A DNA stretch of 64,000 nucleotides from the NCBI GenBank assembly GCA_963576725.1, contig OY755244.1, positions 33,879,446 through 33,943,445 of the forward strand, read 5' to 3'. The position numbers and the translations under genes are program-made. The stretch is from Azorinus chamasolen. Taxonomy: Eukaryota > Mollusca > Bivalvia > Cardiida > Solecurtidae. Below, piece by piece: positions 40,430 to 51,517 of this stretch; the first letter of the stretch is position 1; each line of letters starts with the position of its first letter. Under the pieces are notes generated by a model. That model did no database searches and had not been told where the DNA came from. It saw nothing but the letters and a program-made list of their open reading frames with translations.

Positions 40430-41125
40430 CTAGACCATTTATATTTGGTATGCAGATAGCTTTGGTAAAGGCCTTTCACTTGATACAAGGATATGTGAAA
40501 TCAGGTCAAGGTCAATGTCACTATTTCGAAAACTTTGCCTTTTTTAACAAACTGTAACATTGCTATAACTTCTGAACCTACAAATGCTAGGCAATTCATC
40601 TTTGGTATACAAATGGCTTTGGTAAAGGCCTTTCAGTTGATATAAAGATATTTGAAATTAGGTCAAGGTCAAGGTCACTATTTAAACAAGTTGGCCATCA
40701 TTGAAAAACTTCAACACTTTTTCTTAACTGCTGAACCTCATATGCTAGACAATATGGAGGTAACTTTGATGAAAGCCTTTCAGTTGTATCCTTCACTTTC
40801 AGTTGACACAAAGATACATGAAATTGGGTCAAGGTCAAGGCCACTATTTTGAAAACTTGACTGTTTTTAACAAACTTTAACATTTTGCTATAACTTCTGA
40901 TCCACGAGTGCTAGGCAATTCACCTTTGGTATTCAGATAGTTTTGGTATGTACCTTACGGATGACATAAATATACCTGAAATCAGATCAAGGTCACTATT
41001 TTGAAACATTGGCTGTCAATAAAATGTTGTTATAACTTCTGAACTACATGGGCTAGACAATTTATATTTGGTATGCAGATAACTTGTTGAAGGGCTTTCA
41101 GTTGATACAAGGATACATGAAATTG
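40430..41125 (+). repeat. ~155-bp tandem array of Helentron-like type, about four units
   Basis: Units contain CTAGACAATTTATATTTGGT, GCAGATAGCTTTGGTAAAGG, CCTTTCAGTTGATACAAGGA and GGTCAAGGTCACTATTT. Terminal hairpin and CTCTTGTT end are absent, so it is a truncated element. Confidence 0.75.
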
Positions 41126-41229
41126 GGTCAATGTCAGCACAAAAAATCCGGCTTAATGCGGTTTCCGCATGTTTTGCTTTTTTGGTTCTGATATCATTAT
41201 TTGTTTCTGATATCATTATTTACATAAGA

Positions 41230-42205
41230 TGTTTTTACGCCCAAAGGTAACTTCGGTCGTATTATGGTATGGCGCTCTTCCGTCCATCCGTCTGTCCGTC
41301 CATTAGCCACATCTTTGTCCGCTCAATAACTTGACAATTATTGGGTGTGCTGTCTGCATACTTAGTAGAAAAGTTGGTCATGGCCAGTAGATGACTCCTA
41401 TTGATTTTGAGGTCAGTCTGTCAAATGCCAAGGTCACAGTGACCTTGGACTCAAAAAACTTTCCGCTCAATAACTTGATACGTATCTGGTGTGCCGTCTT
41501 CATACTTAGTAGGAAGGTCGGTCATGGCTAATAGATGACATTGATTTTGAAGTCAGTTGGTCAAAGGTCAAGGTCACAGTGACTTTCAACTCAAACATTT
41601 TGGCCCTTTGTTTGCAAAAAATGAGTTTAAAAATATCTTGTCCGGACTCTTTCTTGGAAAGTATTTGTCCAATCCTCACCAAACTTTGCACACATGTTTG
41701 TGGCTATTATATCCTGGTCAAGTTTGATAGCCATGTCAATCGTTTTGGAGTTGCAGCCCATTATTTGCAAAAATGACTCTAAAATATATTTTCAGGACTC
41801 TTTCTTGGAAAGTATTTGTTCAATCCTGACCAAACTTTAGACACATGTTTGTGACCATTATATCTTGGTCAATTTCAATAACCATGTAAATCGCTTCAGT
41901 CGTTTAGGAGTTGAGGACCTTTTTTTTCAAAAATGACTTTCAAAATATCTTGTCCGGACTCTTTCTTGGAAAGTATTTGTCCAATCCTCACCAAATTTTA
42001 CACACATGTTTATGGCCATTATATCTTGGGTAAGCTCGAAAGCCATATCAATTGCTTCAGTCGTTTAGGAGTTGCAGCCCTTCATTTGCAAAAATGGCAT
42101 AAATCGCTTCAGTTATTGCATACATGATTACTAGTTTATCCCATACTTTCTGTGACAAAAAAAATTGAAGTGAGGGCATCAGTGTCCTATGGACACATTT
42201 CTAAT
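41230..42205 (+). mobile_element. Helentron-associated-like element (ACGCCCAAAGG family)
   Basis: Starts TTTACGCCCAAAGGTAACTT with GGTCGTATTATGGTATGGCG, then TCCGTCCATCCGTCTGTCCG. Two array types follow: ~110-bp units with CTCAATAACTTGA and GGTCAAGGTCACAGTGAC (41320-41590), then ~165-bp units with CGGACTCTTTCTTGGAAAGT and CCAATCCTCACCAAA (41640-42110). The end near GAGGGCATCAGTGTCCTATG is not sharply defined. Confidence 0.7.
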
Positions 42206-42295
42206 TAATAATGCCATTATAAAAATTAATCTAAATAGTACTCATGATGCCATTATTTCTCACATGCGTATTCATGCAGTAAAGGACCTCAACAT
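42206..42295. mobile_element. Right-hand fragment of piggyBac-like MITE A
   Basis: TAATGCCATTATAAAAATTA and ATTATTTCTCACATGCGTAT followed by GCAGTAAAGGA match the right third of the copy at 31267-31484. The left part is missing. Confidence 0.6.
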
Positions 42296-42319
42296 CAGAT
42301 TTTCCCCAAGTTCATATTT

Positions 42320-43358
42320 TTATGCCTCCTAGTTCATATCGGGGGTGGGGCATATTGTTTTTGCCCTGTTAGTTCATTTGTCTGTTGATAAATCTCTGAT
42401 AAATATTACCATTTTTATGCCACCCCACCCAGATCAGATCTTGTGGGCATATTGTTTTTTGCCCTGTATGTCTGTCTGTTTGTTTGTTTGTCACCAACTT
42501 TAACACTGGTCATAACTTTTGAGCCAATACAGATAGAGACTTGATATTCGGCATGCATGCATATGTTTTTCCTAAAGCTGCACATTTTGAGAGGTAACAT
42601 GTCACGGTCAGAGGTCGAATATATAGGTCAAATCACCGACTTTAACATTGGTCATAACTTTTGAACCAGTAGAGATAAAGATTTGATATTTGGCATTCAT
42701 GGGTATTTCATGAAGCTGCACATTAAGGTGACATATCAAGGTTAAGGTAATCCTGCAGGGTCAAAGGTCAAATATTTGCTTGTGAGCAACATAAGTTTTG
42801 AATCAGTAGAGATAGAGACTTGATATTTGGCATTCATGTATATCTCTTGAAGCCGCACAATTTTAGGGGTAACATGTCAAGGTCATACTTCAAGGTCAAA
42901 GGCCAGATATATAGGTCAAGTCACTTACTTCCGAACCAATACAGATAGAGCCTTGAGATTTGGCATGTATGTGCATCTCATTAAGTTTCACATATAGAGT
43001 GGTGACATGTCAATGTCATCCTTAACCCTTCGCTTGCTATTCACGTCAATATACGTACCTGTAAATAGTGAAGACCCAGATGAGACAGCTCCTGCAGGAG
43101 CTGTCTCATCAGGGTCTGCACTATTTACAAGTTGATTGTGCAACCAGTGCACTCCACAGCAGTGATTGCAAAGCGAAATACTTGTAGACAGTGAAGATAT
43201 ATGTAATTATACAACAAGGCATGGTTAAAGAAGGAGAAATGTATTTTAAAAATCAGCAAGAGAAGGGTTAAAGGTCAAAAGACAAATGTATAAGTAAAGT
43301 TTGGATTTGCTATACTGTGGTTGGGGGCAAAGTGTAGTGTTTCACAAACACATCTTGA
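42320..43358 (+). mobile_element. Helentron-associated-like element(s) with ~130-bp GTCATAACTTTTG array
   Basis: Two start-like segments, TATGCCTCCTAGTTCATATC and TATGCCACCCCACCCAGATC, each followed by GGCATATTGTTTTTGCCCTG, suggest one copy inside or next to another. The array units have TTTAACATTGGTCATAACTT, CAGTAGAGATAGAGACTTGA, TATTTGGCATTCATG and a GTCAAGGTCA block. The end near GTGTTTCACAAACACATCTT matches that at 56230-56250. MITE H (43026-43267) is inserted in the array. Confidence 0.7.
43026..43267. mobile_element. piggyBac-like MITE H, copy 2 (242 bp)
   Basis: TTAA at 43022-43025 and 43268-43271; ends CCCTTCGCTTGC...GCAAGAGAAGGG. Same length and orientation as copy 1. It interrupts the Helentron-like array at a CATCCTTAAAGGTCA site, so it is younger than that element. 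Confidence 0.92.
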
Positions 43359-43628
43359 TGACTATGGGTATTTAACTGCTATATTTGCTTTCTTTGTAAG
43401 ACTCACAACTACTGTACTTCTCATTCTTCTCATACTGTGTATGAAAGATGTCCCACTTGACACATCTGCAGAAATGGAACAGGAAGCCTAGTTTAAAATA
43501 TGTTCAGTTAGAGCTATTTTTGTATTTTGTGTTATTGTAATTATTGTTTTGTACATATGTATAAGCCTTCAACCCTTTGCTTGCTAATCGCAACTTTACT
43601 TGTTTTTAGGAAGTAACTTGTAACAGTT

Positions 43629-43860
43629 TAACCTTTTCTTCAAATAAGCCTTTCTTCGCCTTTGCAAATTACTCCGATCAGACAGCTCCTGTCACGTCTG
43701 ATCATGGTCTGCTCTGTTTGCTTATGCTACAATATAGATAGAATTCTACAGTTTCAGTCTCATGGCCAAATATTCCAGTGCTCATGTTCTATTATAAACA
43801 CTAATCTAATGATATTATTTCTAACATGCATATTCATGGAGTACAGGTGTTATTTCTTAC
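43629..43860. mobile_element. piggyBac-like MITE A leading into a 44-bp satellite
   Basis: Body and core (GATCAGACAGCTCCTG...GTCTGATCATGGTCTGCTC) are recognisable. A fragment of a MITE H left end (ACCCTTTGCTTGCTAATCGC) lies just before, at ~43571. The right end, ATTATTTCTAACATGCATAT and CATGGAGTACAGG, is then amplified in tandem to 44.4 kb. Confidence 0.7.
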
Positions 43861-44425
43861 ATTCGTATTCATGAGGTAAAGGGTTGAGTGATATTATTTC
43901 TTACATGCATATTCATTGAGTAAAGGGTTGAGTGATATTATTTCTTACATGCATATTCATGAGGTAAAGGGTTGAGTGATATTATTTCTTACATGCATAT
44001 TCATTGAGTAAAGGTTTGAGTGATATTATTTCTTACATGCATATTCATTGAGTAAAGGGTTGAGTGATATTATTTCTTACATGCATATTCATGAGGTAAA
44101 GGGTTGAGTGATATTATTTCTTACATGCATATTCATTGAGTAAAGGGTTGAGTGATATTATTTCTTACATGCATATTCATGGAGTGAATGTTTGAGTGAT
44201 ATAATTTCTAACATGCCTCATTTCGGGGTGAAGGGTTGAGGGATATTATTTCTAACATGCATATTCATGAGGTAAAGGGTTGAGGGATATTATTTCTAAC
44301 ATGCATATTCATGAGGTAAAGGGTTGAGGGATATTATTTCTTAGTAAAATTCTTACATGCATATTCATGGGTGAAGGGTTAAAAGATATTATTTCCTACA
44401 TGCATATTCATGGAATACAGGATTA
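43843..44425 (+). repeat. 44-bp satellite derived from the MITE A terminus, about 13 units
   Basis: The unit is GAGTGATATTATTTCTTACA followed by TGCATATTCATGAGGTAAAG and GGTT. Starts at 43887 and 43931 give the 44-bp period. Most units are nearly identical, alternating TCATGAGG and TCATTGAG; the last ones diverge. The unit equals the right terminal ~40 bp of MITE A. Confidence 0.9.
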
Positions 44426-45058
44426 AAGGAGTGGCCTAGGTCTAGACCCATCATACTTTTGCAAATGTCAATGTTAAGTGCAAATGTCATAGGATCGCTG
44501 TACCATGTTGTAGAGAAATAAATTATCAGACATAAACCTTATCTTAGTTTTATTGACATATTTTGGCATTTAAACAGGTTGCCCAGTAATTCTCGTTATA
44601 TTATCACCAACTTATATTGTATATAGATATATTATCCGATCATGGCCCTTATACTAACTATTGCTTATCCTGTCACGTGATCGACATGGGACTACAAATA
44701 CAACGCTCAACGCTTCATCATTTGAGTGGACACATGTATTGTCCCGGAATATATATACAGGATATATATCTATTTGCAGACTGTTTTTTTGTTGCCAATC
44801 CACTACAAACAGACAGCAGACTCGTACATTTACGTCGGCTTGGCGCCCATCCTATGACACACACGCTGTCATATTCTGTTCTTACAGTAAATCCTCTCAA
44901 AAGCAACCACCTAAAACAGATATTATTCTGGGTCTTAACCCTTTCCTTCATGTAAACGCATTTTCATGCATTTGAAAACTTAGTAGACCCAGAAAAGCCT
45001 CATGATCAGGGTCTGGTCTGTTTGCTTTGGACATGATATAGATCTGATTCTAGTTATT
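44426..45058. other. Mostly unrecognised; MITE fragments at the right
   Basis: 44883-44930 (ACAGTAAATCCTCTCAAAAG, ACCACCTAAAACAG) is a left end of MITE D. TTAACCCTTTCCTTCATG at ~44936 begins a MITE A copy whose core (AGTAGACCCAGAAAAGCCTC...GATCAGGGTCTGG) is shortened. The overlapping open frames at 44617-44975 match no family. Confidence 0.45.
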
Positions 45059-45059
45059 T

Positions 45060-45458
45060 TCTATGCAAAAATTTGAATCAGCCTGTCGGTTGGTCGGTCG
45101 GTCATCGGTCGTCGGTCGGTCTGTCCGCAAAATCAACTCCTCCTTCAGTTTCAACCTGATTCATTTGATACTTGGCATAAATGTTACTCAGGTGTAGTAG
45201 ATGTGCAAGACACAAATTTCAGGTCTCTGTGACCTTGACCTTGACTTTTGTCCATGAAATTGGTCTTGAAATTGGCAGGCAAAATCATGTACTTTGAACT
45301 CCTCCTTCACTTTCAACCTGATTCACTTGATACTTGGCATAAATGTTACTCAGGAATAGTAGATGTGCAAGACACAAATGGATAGCTGGTGTCACAAACT
45401 TGGATTCGCAATCAAAGCTGCCATGTGGGGGTATTCATCACCTTTAGAGATAGTTCTA
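45060..45458 (+). mobile_element. Helentron-associated-like element, short copy
   Basis: GTCGGTTGGTCGGTCGGTCA block, then two ~180-bp units with AACTCCTCCTTCA, TTTCAACCTGATTCA, TTGATACTTGGCATAAATGT and GTAGATGTGCAAGACACAAA, then an end TTCATCACCTTTAGAGATAG and TTCTAGTTC like that of the element ending at 29525. Confidence 0.65.
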
Positions 45459-45867
45459 GTTCTACTGGGTATAGTCAAATACGCCATCCCCGTGCTCTAC
45501 ATTGCTCCCCATATCTGAATACTTTGCTTTCTTCCATTCGTATGCCTCTTTACATCGATATTCCTAAGGGACTGTCAACTCAATTTATGACCAGACACTT
45601 GTCTTTATTGGACCATACCAGTTTCTGTTTTCTCACATTGGTCCGACTCATCAAGGATGGATGTTGCACAGTGCTTCTCTGGTTAAAGCCAGGGGGGTAG
45701 ATTAATTCAGGATGAGTTATGCAGGAAGCTCCTACAGGAGATACCAAAGACTTTTTAAGACACCAATGTTTATTCATTAAGTAGTGGTTTTAGAGGGTCT
45801 CTGCTGTATATCCTACATGCATTATACGTAGTGGTCTCTAGATTTTCTGTGTGTTGCATTTGAGACG

Positions 45868-46510
45868 AGGTGCCTTTGTTAAAGTCATTTTTTGAAACCA
45901 TTGTGACAAATAGAGCATTTGCTCCATAGGAACAAATGTTGTGTTTATCACAATAGTTTCGAAATTCTACAATTCTTAAATTCCCTTTTCTCTAGTAAAT
46001 GCTCATTATGTCTCCCCCAGTATACTGGGGCGACATTTTGATCTTCCGCGTTGCGTCCGTCTGTCTGTCTGTCTCTCCGTTAGTCCGATTTTATTTTGTC
46101 CGCGCGGTTTCTCCAACACCTTTGGTCGGATTTTCATGAAATTTCATAGGATTAATCAACACAATGCCTTGTTGTGCATATCTTATTCGATGATTTTCTG
46201 CAGAGTTATAGGACTTTGAAAGTTTTACATGGAAAATTTTGCCCGCATGATTTCTCCAAAATCTTTGATCAGATTTTCATGAAACTTCATAGGATTGATC
46301 AGCATCATGCCTTTTTGTGAATATCGTATTTCCTTTTTCGGCTCAATAATTTTCTGCAGAGTTATGGGACTTTGAATTTTTACATGATTTTTTTTGTCCG
46401 GGCGGGTGTGGTTGGGGGAGACATCTATCAGTTTTTGTATCAAAAACAATTCTAGTTTTAAGTAGTTTTATTTAAAGAGGCTGGGTCTAAAAATAGCCAG
46501 TGAGGGAATA
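45868..46510. mobile_element. piggyBac-like MITE B split by a Helentron-like insertion
   Basis: Left part 45868-46008 has GAAACCATTGTGACAAATAG, the hairpin and CTCTAGTAAATGCTCATT. The right part, from ~46456, has TTTATTTAAAGAGGCTGGGT and ends AGTGAGGGAATAG. Between them is a complete inserted element. Confidence 0.75.
46009..46455 (+). mobile_element. Helentron-associated-like element (TGTCTCCCCCAG family)
   Basis: Starts ATGTCTCCCCCAGTATACTG with the complementary GGGGCGACA, then GTCCGTCTGTCTGTCTG. About two ~130-bp units (TCTCCAAAATCTTTGATCAG, TTTTCATGAAACTTCATAGG, TCTGCAGAGTTATGGGACTT) follow, then GGTTGGGGGAGACATCTATC and CTAGTTTT. GTCTCCCCC/GGGGGAGAC are the subterminal inverted repeats. 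Confidence 0.8.
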
Positions 46511-46629
46511 GTGGTCCATTTAGAGGATCTCTGCTGTGTTCATTGTAGCATTTTAGAATAGATAAAACCTCGCCAAACCAAACTGTTAGTAAAGAAGAAT
46601 TAAGGAAAAGGTTTTAGGCAAACGGCTGC

Positions 46630-46948
46630 TTAACCCATTACTGGGACACCTTTTCGAACAGGGCAAACCCAGGTCAGATGCCTCTTGTGATGTGATTATC
46701 TCTTACATGAATATTCATCAAATAAAGGGCGAAAGACATACACACACACATATATATATAACACCTTATAATAAAATATAATATATAATTATAATAATTT
46801 ATAATATATAATAAAATGTGTGTGTTATATGTATAATACCATAATCAAACAGAACGGAATCTGATCAGACGGCTCCTACAGAAGCTGTTAAATCAGGAGC
46901 TACTCTGCAAATGTGCCAAAACGTGTTTCTGTGAGATAAAGAGTTAAG
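46630..46948. mobile_element. piggyBac-like MITE A fragments with (CA)n/(TA)n
   Basis: TTAACCCATTACTGGGACAC at 46631 begins a decayed copy. An AT-rich palindromic stretch with ACACACACACATATATATAT (46739-46835) follows, then a core TCTGATCAGACGGCTCCTAC. Boundaries are unclear. Confidence 0.5.
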
Positions 46949-46984
46949 CTAGCAACTTTAGAATTAGAGTGATTGTTGCAACCA

Positions 46985-47129
46985 GGTTTTACCTATTCCC
47001 TCATTGACGCCTTTGTAAAAAAACCATTGAAACCATTATGATCAATAGGAGCTAATGGTTTCTAAACTACACAATTCTTTTCAATTTCTTCTTTGCGGCT
47101 GGGTCTAAAATAGCCCGTGATGGGATGGG
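46985..47129. mobile_element. piggyBac-like MITE B, internally deleted
   Basis: Ends CCTATTCCCTCATTGACGCC and CGTGATGGGATGGG with TTAA at 47130-47133. The hairpin region is shortened. Confidence 0.7.
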
Positions 47130-47136
47130 TTAAGTG

Positions 47137-47312
47137 TACTGTATAACCTGTCAACAGCAGCTTCAAATAAAAGGTTGGGTTTTTAAGACAGGTGGTAGCT
47201 AAATGCAGGGTGAAAATGAAGCTTTCTGAATTACTTTTGCCCTGCATTAAGCAACCACCTGCTCTTGAAGACCCCATGTTCATGTTTATGGTCACTATAT
47301 AGAGGTTCCACT
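47137..47312. mobile_element. MITE D, diverged copy
   Basis: Left end ACTGTATAACCTGTC, core AAATGCAGGGTGAAAATGAA with its complement TTTTGCCCTGCATTAAGC, right end ACTATATAGAGGTTCCACTA. TA flanks are plausible but the ends are mutated. Confidence 0.65.
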
Positions 47313-47380
47313 ATATATGTTCAAAACTGACAGTATGTTTAATAAAAATATTTAGCATTACTGAAATACTGTTTGTAATA

Positions 47381-47580
47381 ACCCTTTCCCAGTTTAATAT
47401 TCATGAAACACATAATAACATTATGAATATTTATTAGCAGAGTGTATATACACGAGGTTTTGGTACTGGCAGAAACGGTATAGTTAGAGCTATAATATAA
47501 GTAAACTGAACAAACCCTAATCCTTTAGCAGGCGTCTGATCTGAGTCTACTCCGTTTGCAAATGCGTGAAAAAGGAGCTT
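47381..47580. mobile_element. piggyBac-like MITE A, diverged
   Basis: Left end AACCCTTTCCCAGTTTAATA, core lacking most of the palindrome (AGCAGGCGTCTGATCTGAG), right end GTGAAAAAGGAGC without a clear TTAA. Confidence 0.6.
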
Positions 47581-47589
47581 ATATTGTTA

Positions 47590-48045
47590 ATAGTATAAAC
47601 AGGTATGTGTTCACCTTTGGCCAGGTTCGTACTGCAAAGAAATTTGAAGTAATCAAAATGTTGCCAGAATGAATTATTCAGTTTTACAAACTAGTGAAGA
47701 GGGGAAGACTAGGTGTCCGATCTGAGGTTAAACATGCTGAATTCTGACGAGGTGCCAGGATAACAACGGTAATTATGAATTCGACCGTACAACTCCAATA
47801 AGTTGTTAATTTACAAGTGTGTCAAACTTGTAACAGTGATAACTGATAACAGTCCAAATAGACGACCCCAAATATTAGAACAAATTGAGACAAATCAAAC
47901 TGCTTGTGGAGGTATACACTATTTGCTTATACCCCCATTCCACTGAGCGGCGATTCCACTACGCTTCGAATTTTTTGTAAAAAACGCCGCGAATCGTAGC
48001 AGGAGCGCCAACAGCGCAGTAGAAGCCATTTATAATGACACCCCC
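47590..48045. other. No recognised feature
   Basis: Unassigned sequence with a C-run at 48042-48051 leading into the minisatellite. No motif-bearing frame. Confidence 0.4.
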
Positions 48046-49840
48046 CCCCCTTTAAGTATTGTGACCCACTCTTTTATCAAAGTAGGTCGACCGAGAGGTC
48101 TATATATTTTTTAGTACTATGATCCTCGGTCATTTTATTATAAAATATAGTGAATCCCTTGCAAAAATCCATCCACGATTGGGGGTCGATATAATACGAA
48201 GTACTATGACCCAATGCCATTTACTATAAAACATAGTGACTCCCTTGCAAAAATCATTCCACCACAGGGTCGATAAATCATATAGTACTATGATCCCAAA
48301 GCCATTTTACTAAAAGTATAGTGATTTCCGTGCCATAACATAATGACCCCTTATAATATTGTGACCCACACTTTTTATCGTAGTAGGTCGACCTAGGGGT
48401 CTATATATTTCATATTACTATGACCCCGGTCATTTTATTATAAAATATAGTGACTCCTTTGCCAAAATACATTCACCGGGGGTCGATATATTATATAGTA
48501 ATATGACTCCTATGCCATTTTAGTATTAAATATAGTGAATCCCTTGCAAAAATACATCCACTTCGGGATCGATAAATCATATAGTACTATGACACCCGGG
48601 CCATTTTACTGCATAATTTCATATTACTATGACCCCAGTCATTTTATTATAAAATATAGTGACTCCTTGCAAAAATACATCCACCATTTGGGGGTCGATA
48701 TATTATATAATACTATGACCCCCATGTCATTTTACTATAAAATATAGTGACATCCTTGCCAAAATACATCAACCAGGGGGTCGATATATTATATAGCACT
48801 ATGACCCTCATGTCATTTTACTAGAAAATATACCGACTCCCTCGCCCGGGGGTTCAATATATTATATAGTACTTTGACCCCATGTCATTTTACTATAAAA
48901 TATAGTGAATACCTTGCCAAAATACATCCACCGATAGGATCGATATGTAGTACTATGACCCAATGCCATTTTACTATAAATAGAGTAACTCCCTTGCCAA
49001 AATATCTCCATCGGGGGGATTTATTATATAATACTATGACCCCATGCCATTTTACTATAAATAGTGACTCTCTTGTCAAAATACATCCATTAGTGGGGGG
49101 TCGATAAATATAATAGCACTATGACCCCCATGTAATTTTACTATAAAATATAGTGACTCCCTTGCCAAAATACATCCACGATGGGGGTTGATATATTATA
49201 TAGTACTATGAACCCATGTCATTTTATTATAAAATATAGTGACTCCCTTGCAAAAGTACATCCACCACGATGGTCGATATATCATATAGTACTCATTTTA
49301 CTATACCATATAGTGACATATATCCACGATGGGGGCGATATATATATATATATATCTCGGCCCCTCCCAGAAATTTCAGAGATGCTTTTGCGTGTCTCCC
49401 ATCCGCACCTCCTCTCCACCCAGGGGTTAAAATTGGTACCTGTGAGGGTCACTCGCCAAAATACATCCACGATGGCGGGGGTCGATATTTTACATAGTAC
49501 TATAACCCCCATGTCATTTTAATATAAGATATAGTGACCCCATTTGCCAAAATACACCAACCGGGGGTCGATATATTATATAGTACTATGACCCCATGCC
49601 ATTTTACTATAAAAATAGTGACTCCCTTACAAAATACATCCATCACGGTGATCAGTATATCGTATAGTACTATAACCCCCTGTCAGTTTATTATAAAATA
49701 TAGTGAATCTCTTGCCAACATACATCCAGGATGGGGGTCGACATATTATATAGCACTATGATCCCATGTTTTTTTACTAGAAATATACTGAATCCCTTGC
49801 CAAAATACATCCACGATGGGGGAGGATCGATATGCATGGG
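48046..49840 (+). repeat. 88-bp-class minisatellite, first orientation
   Basis: Diverged units of about 75-96 bp read TCGATATATTATATAGTACT, ATGACCCCCATGCCATTTTA, CTATAAAATATAGTGACTCC and CTTGCCAAAATACATCCA. There are about 19-20 units. A non-repeat insert with GGCCCCTCCCAGAAATTTCA lies at 49360-49450. All small open frames here come from the unit. Confidence 0.9.
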
Positions 49841-50545
49841 GGTCATAGTGCTATATAATATATTGACCCACCTTGTGGATGTATTTTGGCAAGAGAGTCA
49901 GTATATTTGATAGTAAAATGGCATTGGGGTCATCGTACTATATAATATATCGCCCCATCGTCGATGTATTTTTGCAAGGGAGTCACAATATTTCATAATG
50001 AAATGACATGGGGGTCATAGTACTATATTTTATTTCACCCCACCCCCTGTTGAAGTTCTTTTTGGATAGAAGTCGGTATATTTTCTAGTAAAATGGCATG
50101 AGTGTCATAGTACAATATAATTTATCGACCCCATCGGAAATGTTTTTTGGCAAGGGAGTCGGTATATTTTCTAGTAAAATGGCATGCGGTACTATATAAT
50201 ATATCGACCCCCCTATCGTGGATGTATTTTGGCAAGGGAGTGACTATATTTTATAGTGAAAAGACATAGGGATCATAGTACTATAAAATATATCGACCCC
50301 ATCCCCCTGGTTGATGTATTTTAGCAAGGGAGTCACTATATTTTATAGGAAAATGGCATGAGGTCTTAGTACTATATACTATATATAGTACTATACATAT
50401 ATATACCTCCCCCATCATGGATGTATTTTGGCAAGGGAGTTGATGTATTTTCTAGTAAAATGGCATGGGAGTCATAGTACTATATAATTTATATCAAACC
50501 CTCCCCCTCTCTCATCGTGGATGTATTTTGGCAAGTGAGGCACTG
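49841..50545 (-). repeat. 88-bp-class minisatellite, inverted orientation
   Basis: From about 49840 the same unit runs in reverse complement (TGGATGTATTTTGGCAAGGG, AGTCACTATATTTTATAGTA, AAATGGCATGGGGGTCATAG). The switch occurs inside a unit at CCACGATGGGGGAGGATCGA. About eight units precede a Helentron-like insertion. Confidence 0.88.
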
Positions 50546-51105
50546 TATTTTCTGCTCACCAGAGCACCAAGTGCTCAGGATGAACTTTTGTGATCGCCTG
50601 ATGTCCGTCGGTGTGGGTCGTTCGTCGTCCGTCGTCCGTCGTCAATAATTTGAAACCTTAAAAATCTTCTTCTCTGAATCTACAGGGTTCTTAGGTTTAA
50701 TTTTCGGCACATAACATCATATTCAGGTCCTCTACAAAAGATATATAAATTATAGAAACATTTTGTGAAAACTTGAAAATCTTCTCCTCTGAAACTGGAA
50801 GGTTCTCAGCTTTCATATTTGGCACATAGCATCATGTTCAGGTCCTCTACAAAAGTTATATAAATTATGCCCCTGGATTCAAAATTGGCCCCGCCCCAGG
50901 GGTGGTCAGTTTTCAATAGAAACATATAGTGAAAACTTTGAAAATCTTCTCTAAAACTGGAAGATTCTCAGCTTACATATTTGGCACATAGCATCATGTT
51001 CAGGTCCTTTACAATAGCTATATAAATTATGCCCCTTGGGTCAAAATTGGCCCGCCCTAGGGGTAGCCAGTTTTAAATAGAAGCTGGAAGATTCTCAGTT
51101 TTTAT
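50546..51105 (+). mobile_element. Helentron-associated-like element, 3'-truncated, in the minisatellite
   Basis: Start hairpin CTCACCAGAGCACCAAGTGC and TCAGGATGAACTTTTGTGAT, then CGTCGTCCGTCGTCCGTCGT and about three ~170-bp units (TCTTCTCCTCTGAAACTGGA, ATATTTGGCACATAGCATCA). It ends without the CTCTTGTT terminus in AT-rich sequence. Same family as 13817-14884. Confidence 0.75.
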
Positions 51106-51517
51106 ATAATAGATATCTATATAATAGATCGACCACTCTGGTGGATGTAATTTGGCAAGGGAGGCACTTTTTATATAGTAAAATGGCCTGGGGTCATAGT
51201 ACTATTTAATATATCGGTCCCGTAGTGGATGTATTTTTGCAAGGGAGTCGCTATATTTTATAGTTAAATGTCATGGGGTCATAGTACTATATAATATATC
51301 GACCCCCTATAGTGGATGTATTTTTGCAAGAGAGACACTATATTTTTGGTAAAATGGTATTGGGGTCATATTACTGTATGATATATCGACACCCTGGTGG
51401 ATGTATTTTGGCAAGGGAGTCACTGCACTTTATAGAAAAATGGCCTGTGGGTCATAGTACTACATAATATATGGACCTCAGATGGATGTATTTTGGCAGG
51501 GTGTCACTAAATTTTAT
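51106..51517 (-). repeat. 88-bp-class minisatellite, inverted orientation, continued
   Basis: Four to five units with TGGATGTATTTTTGCAAG, CACTATATTTT and GGGTCATAGTACTATATAAT, in the same orientation as 49841-50545. Confidence 0.85.

Noticed and set aside
43843..44425. Regular short repeats resembling a CRISPR array
   Set aside because: Units are directly adjacent without unique spacers and the context is a eukaryotic genome; it is a satellite.
45389..45700. 103-codon frame beginning in a repeat
   Set aside because: The first third is the end of a Helentron-like element; the remainder has no motif I recognise.
48046..49840. Several 70-113 codon frames on both strands
   Set aside because: All fall in the 88-bp-class minisatellite and change frame with unit indels.
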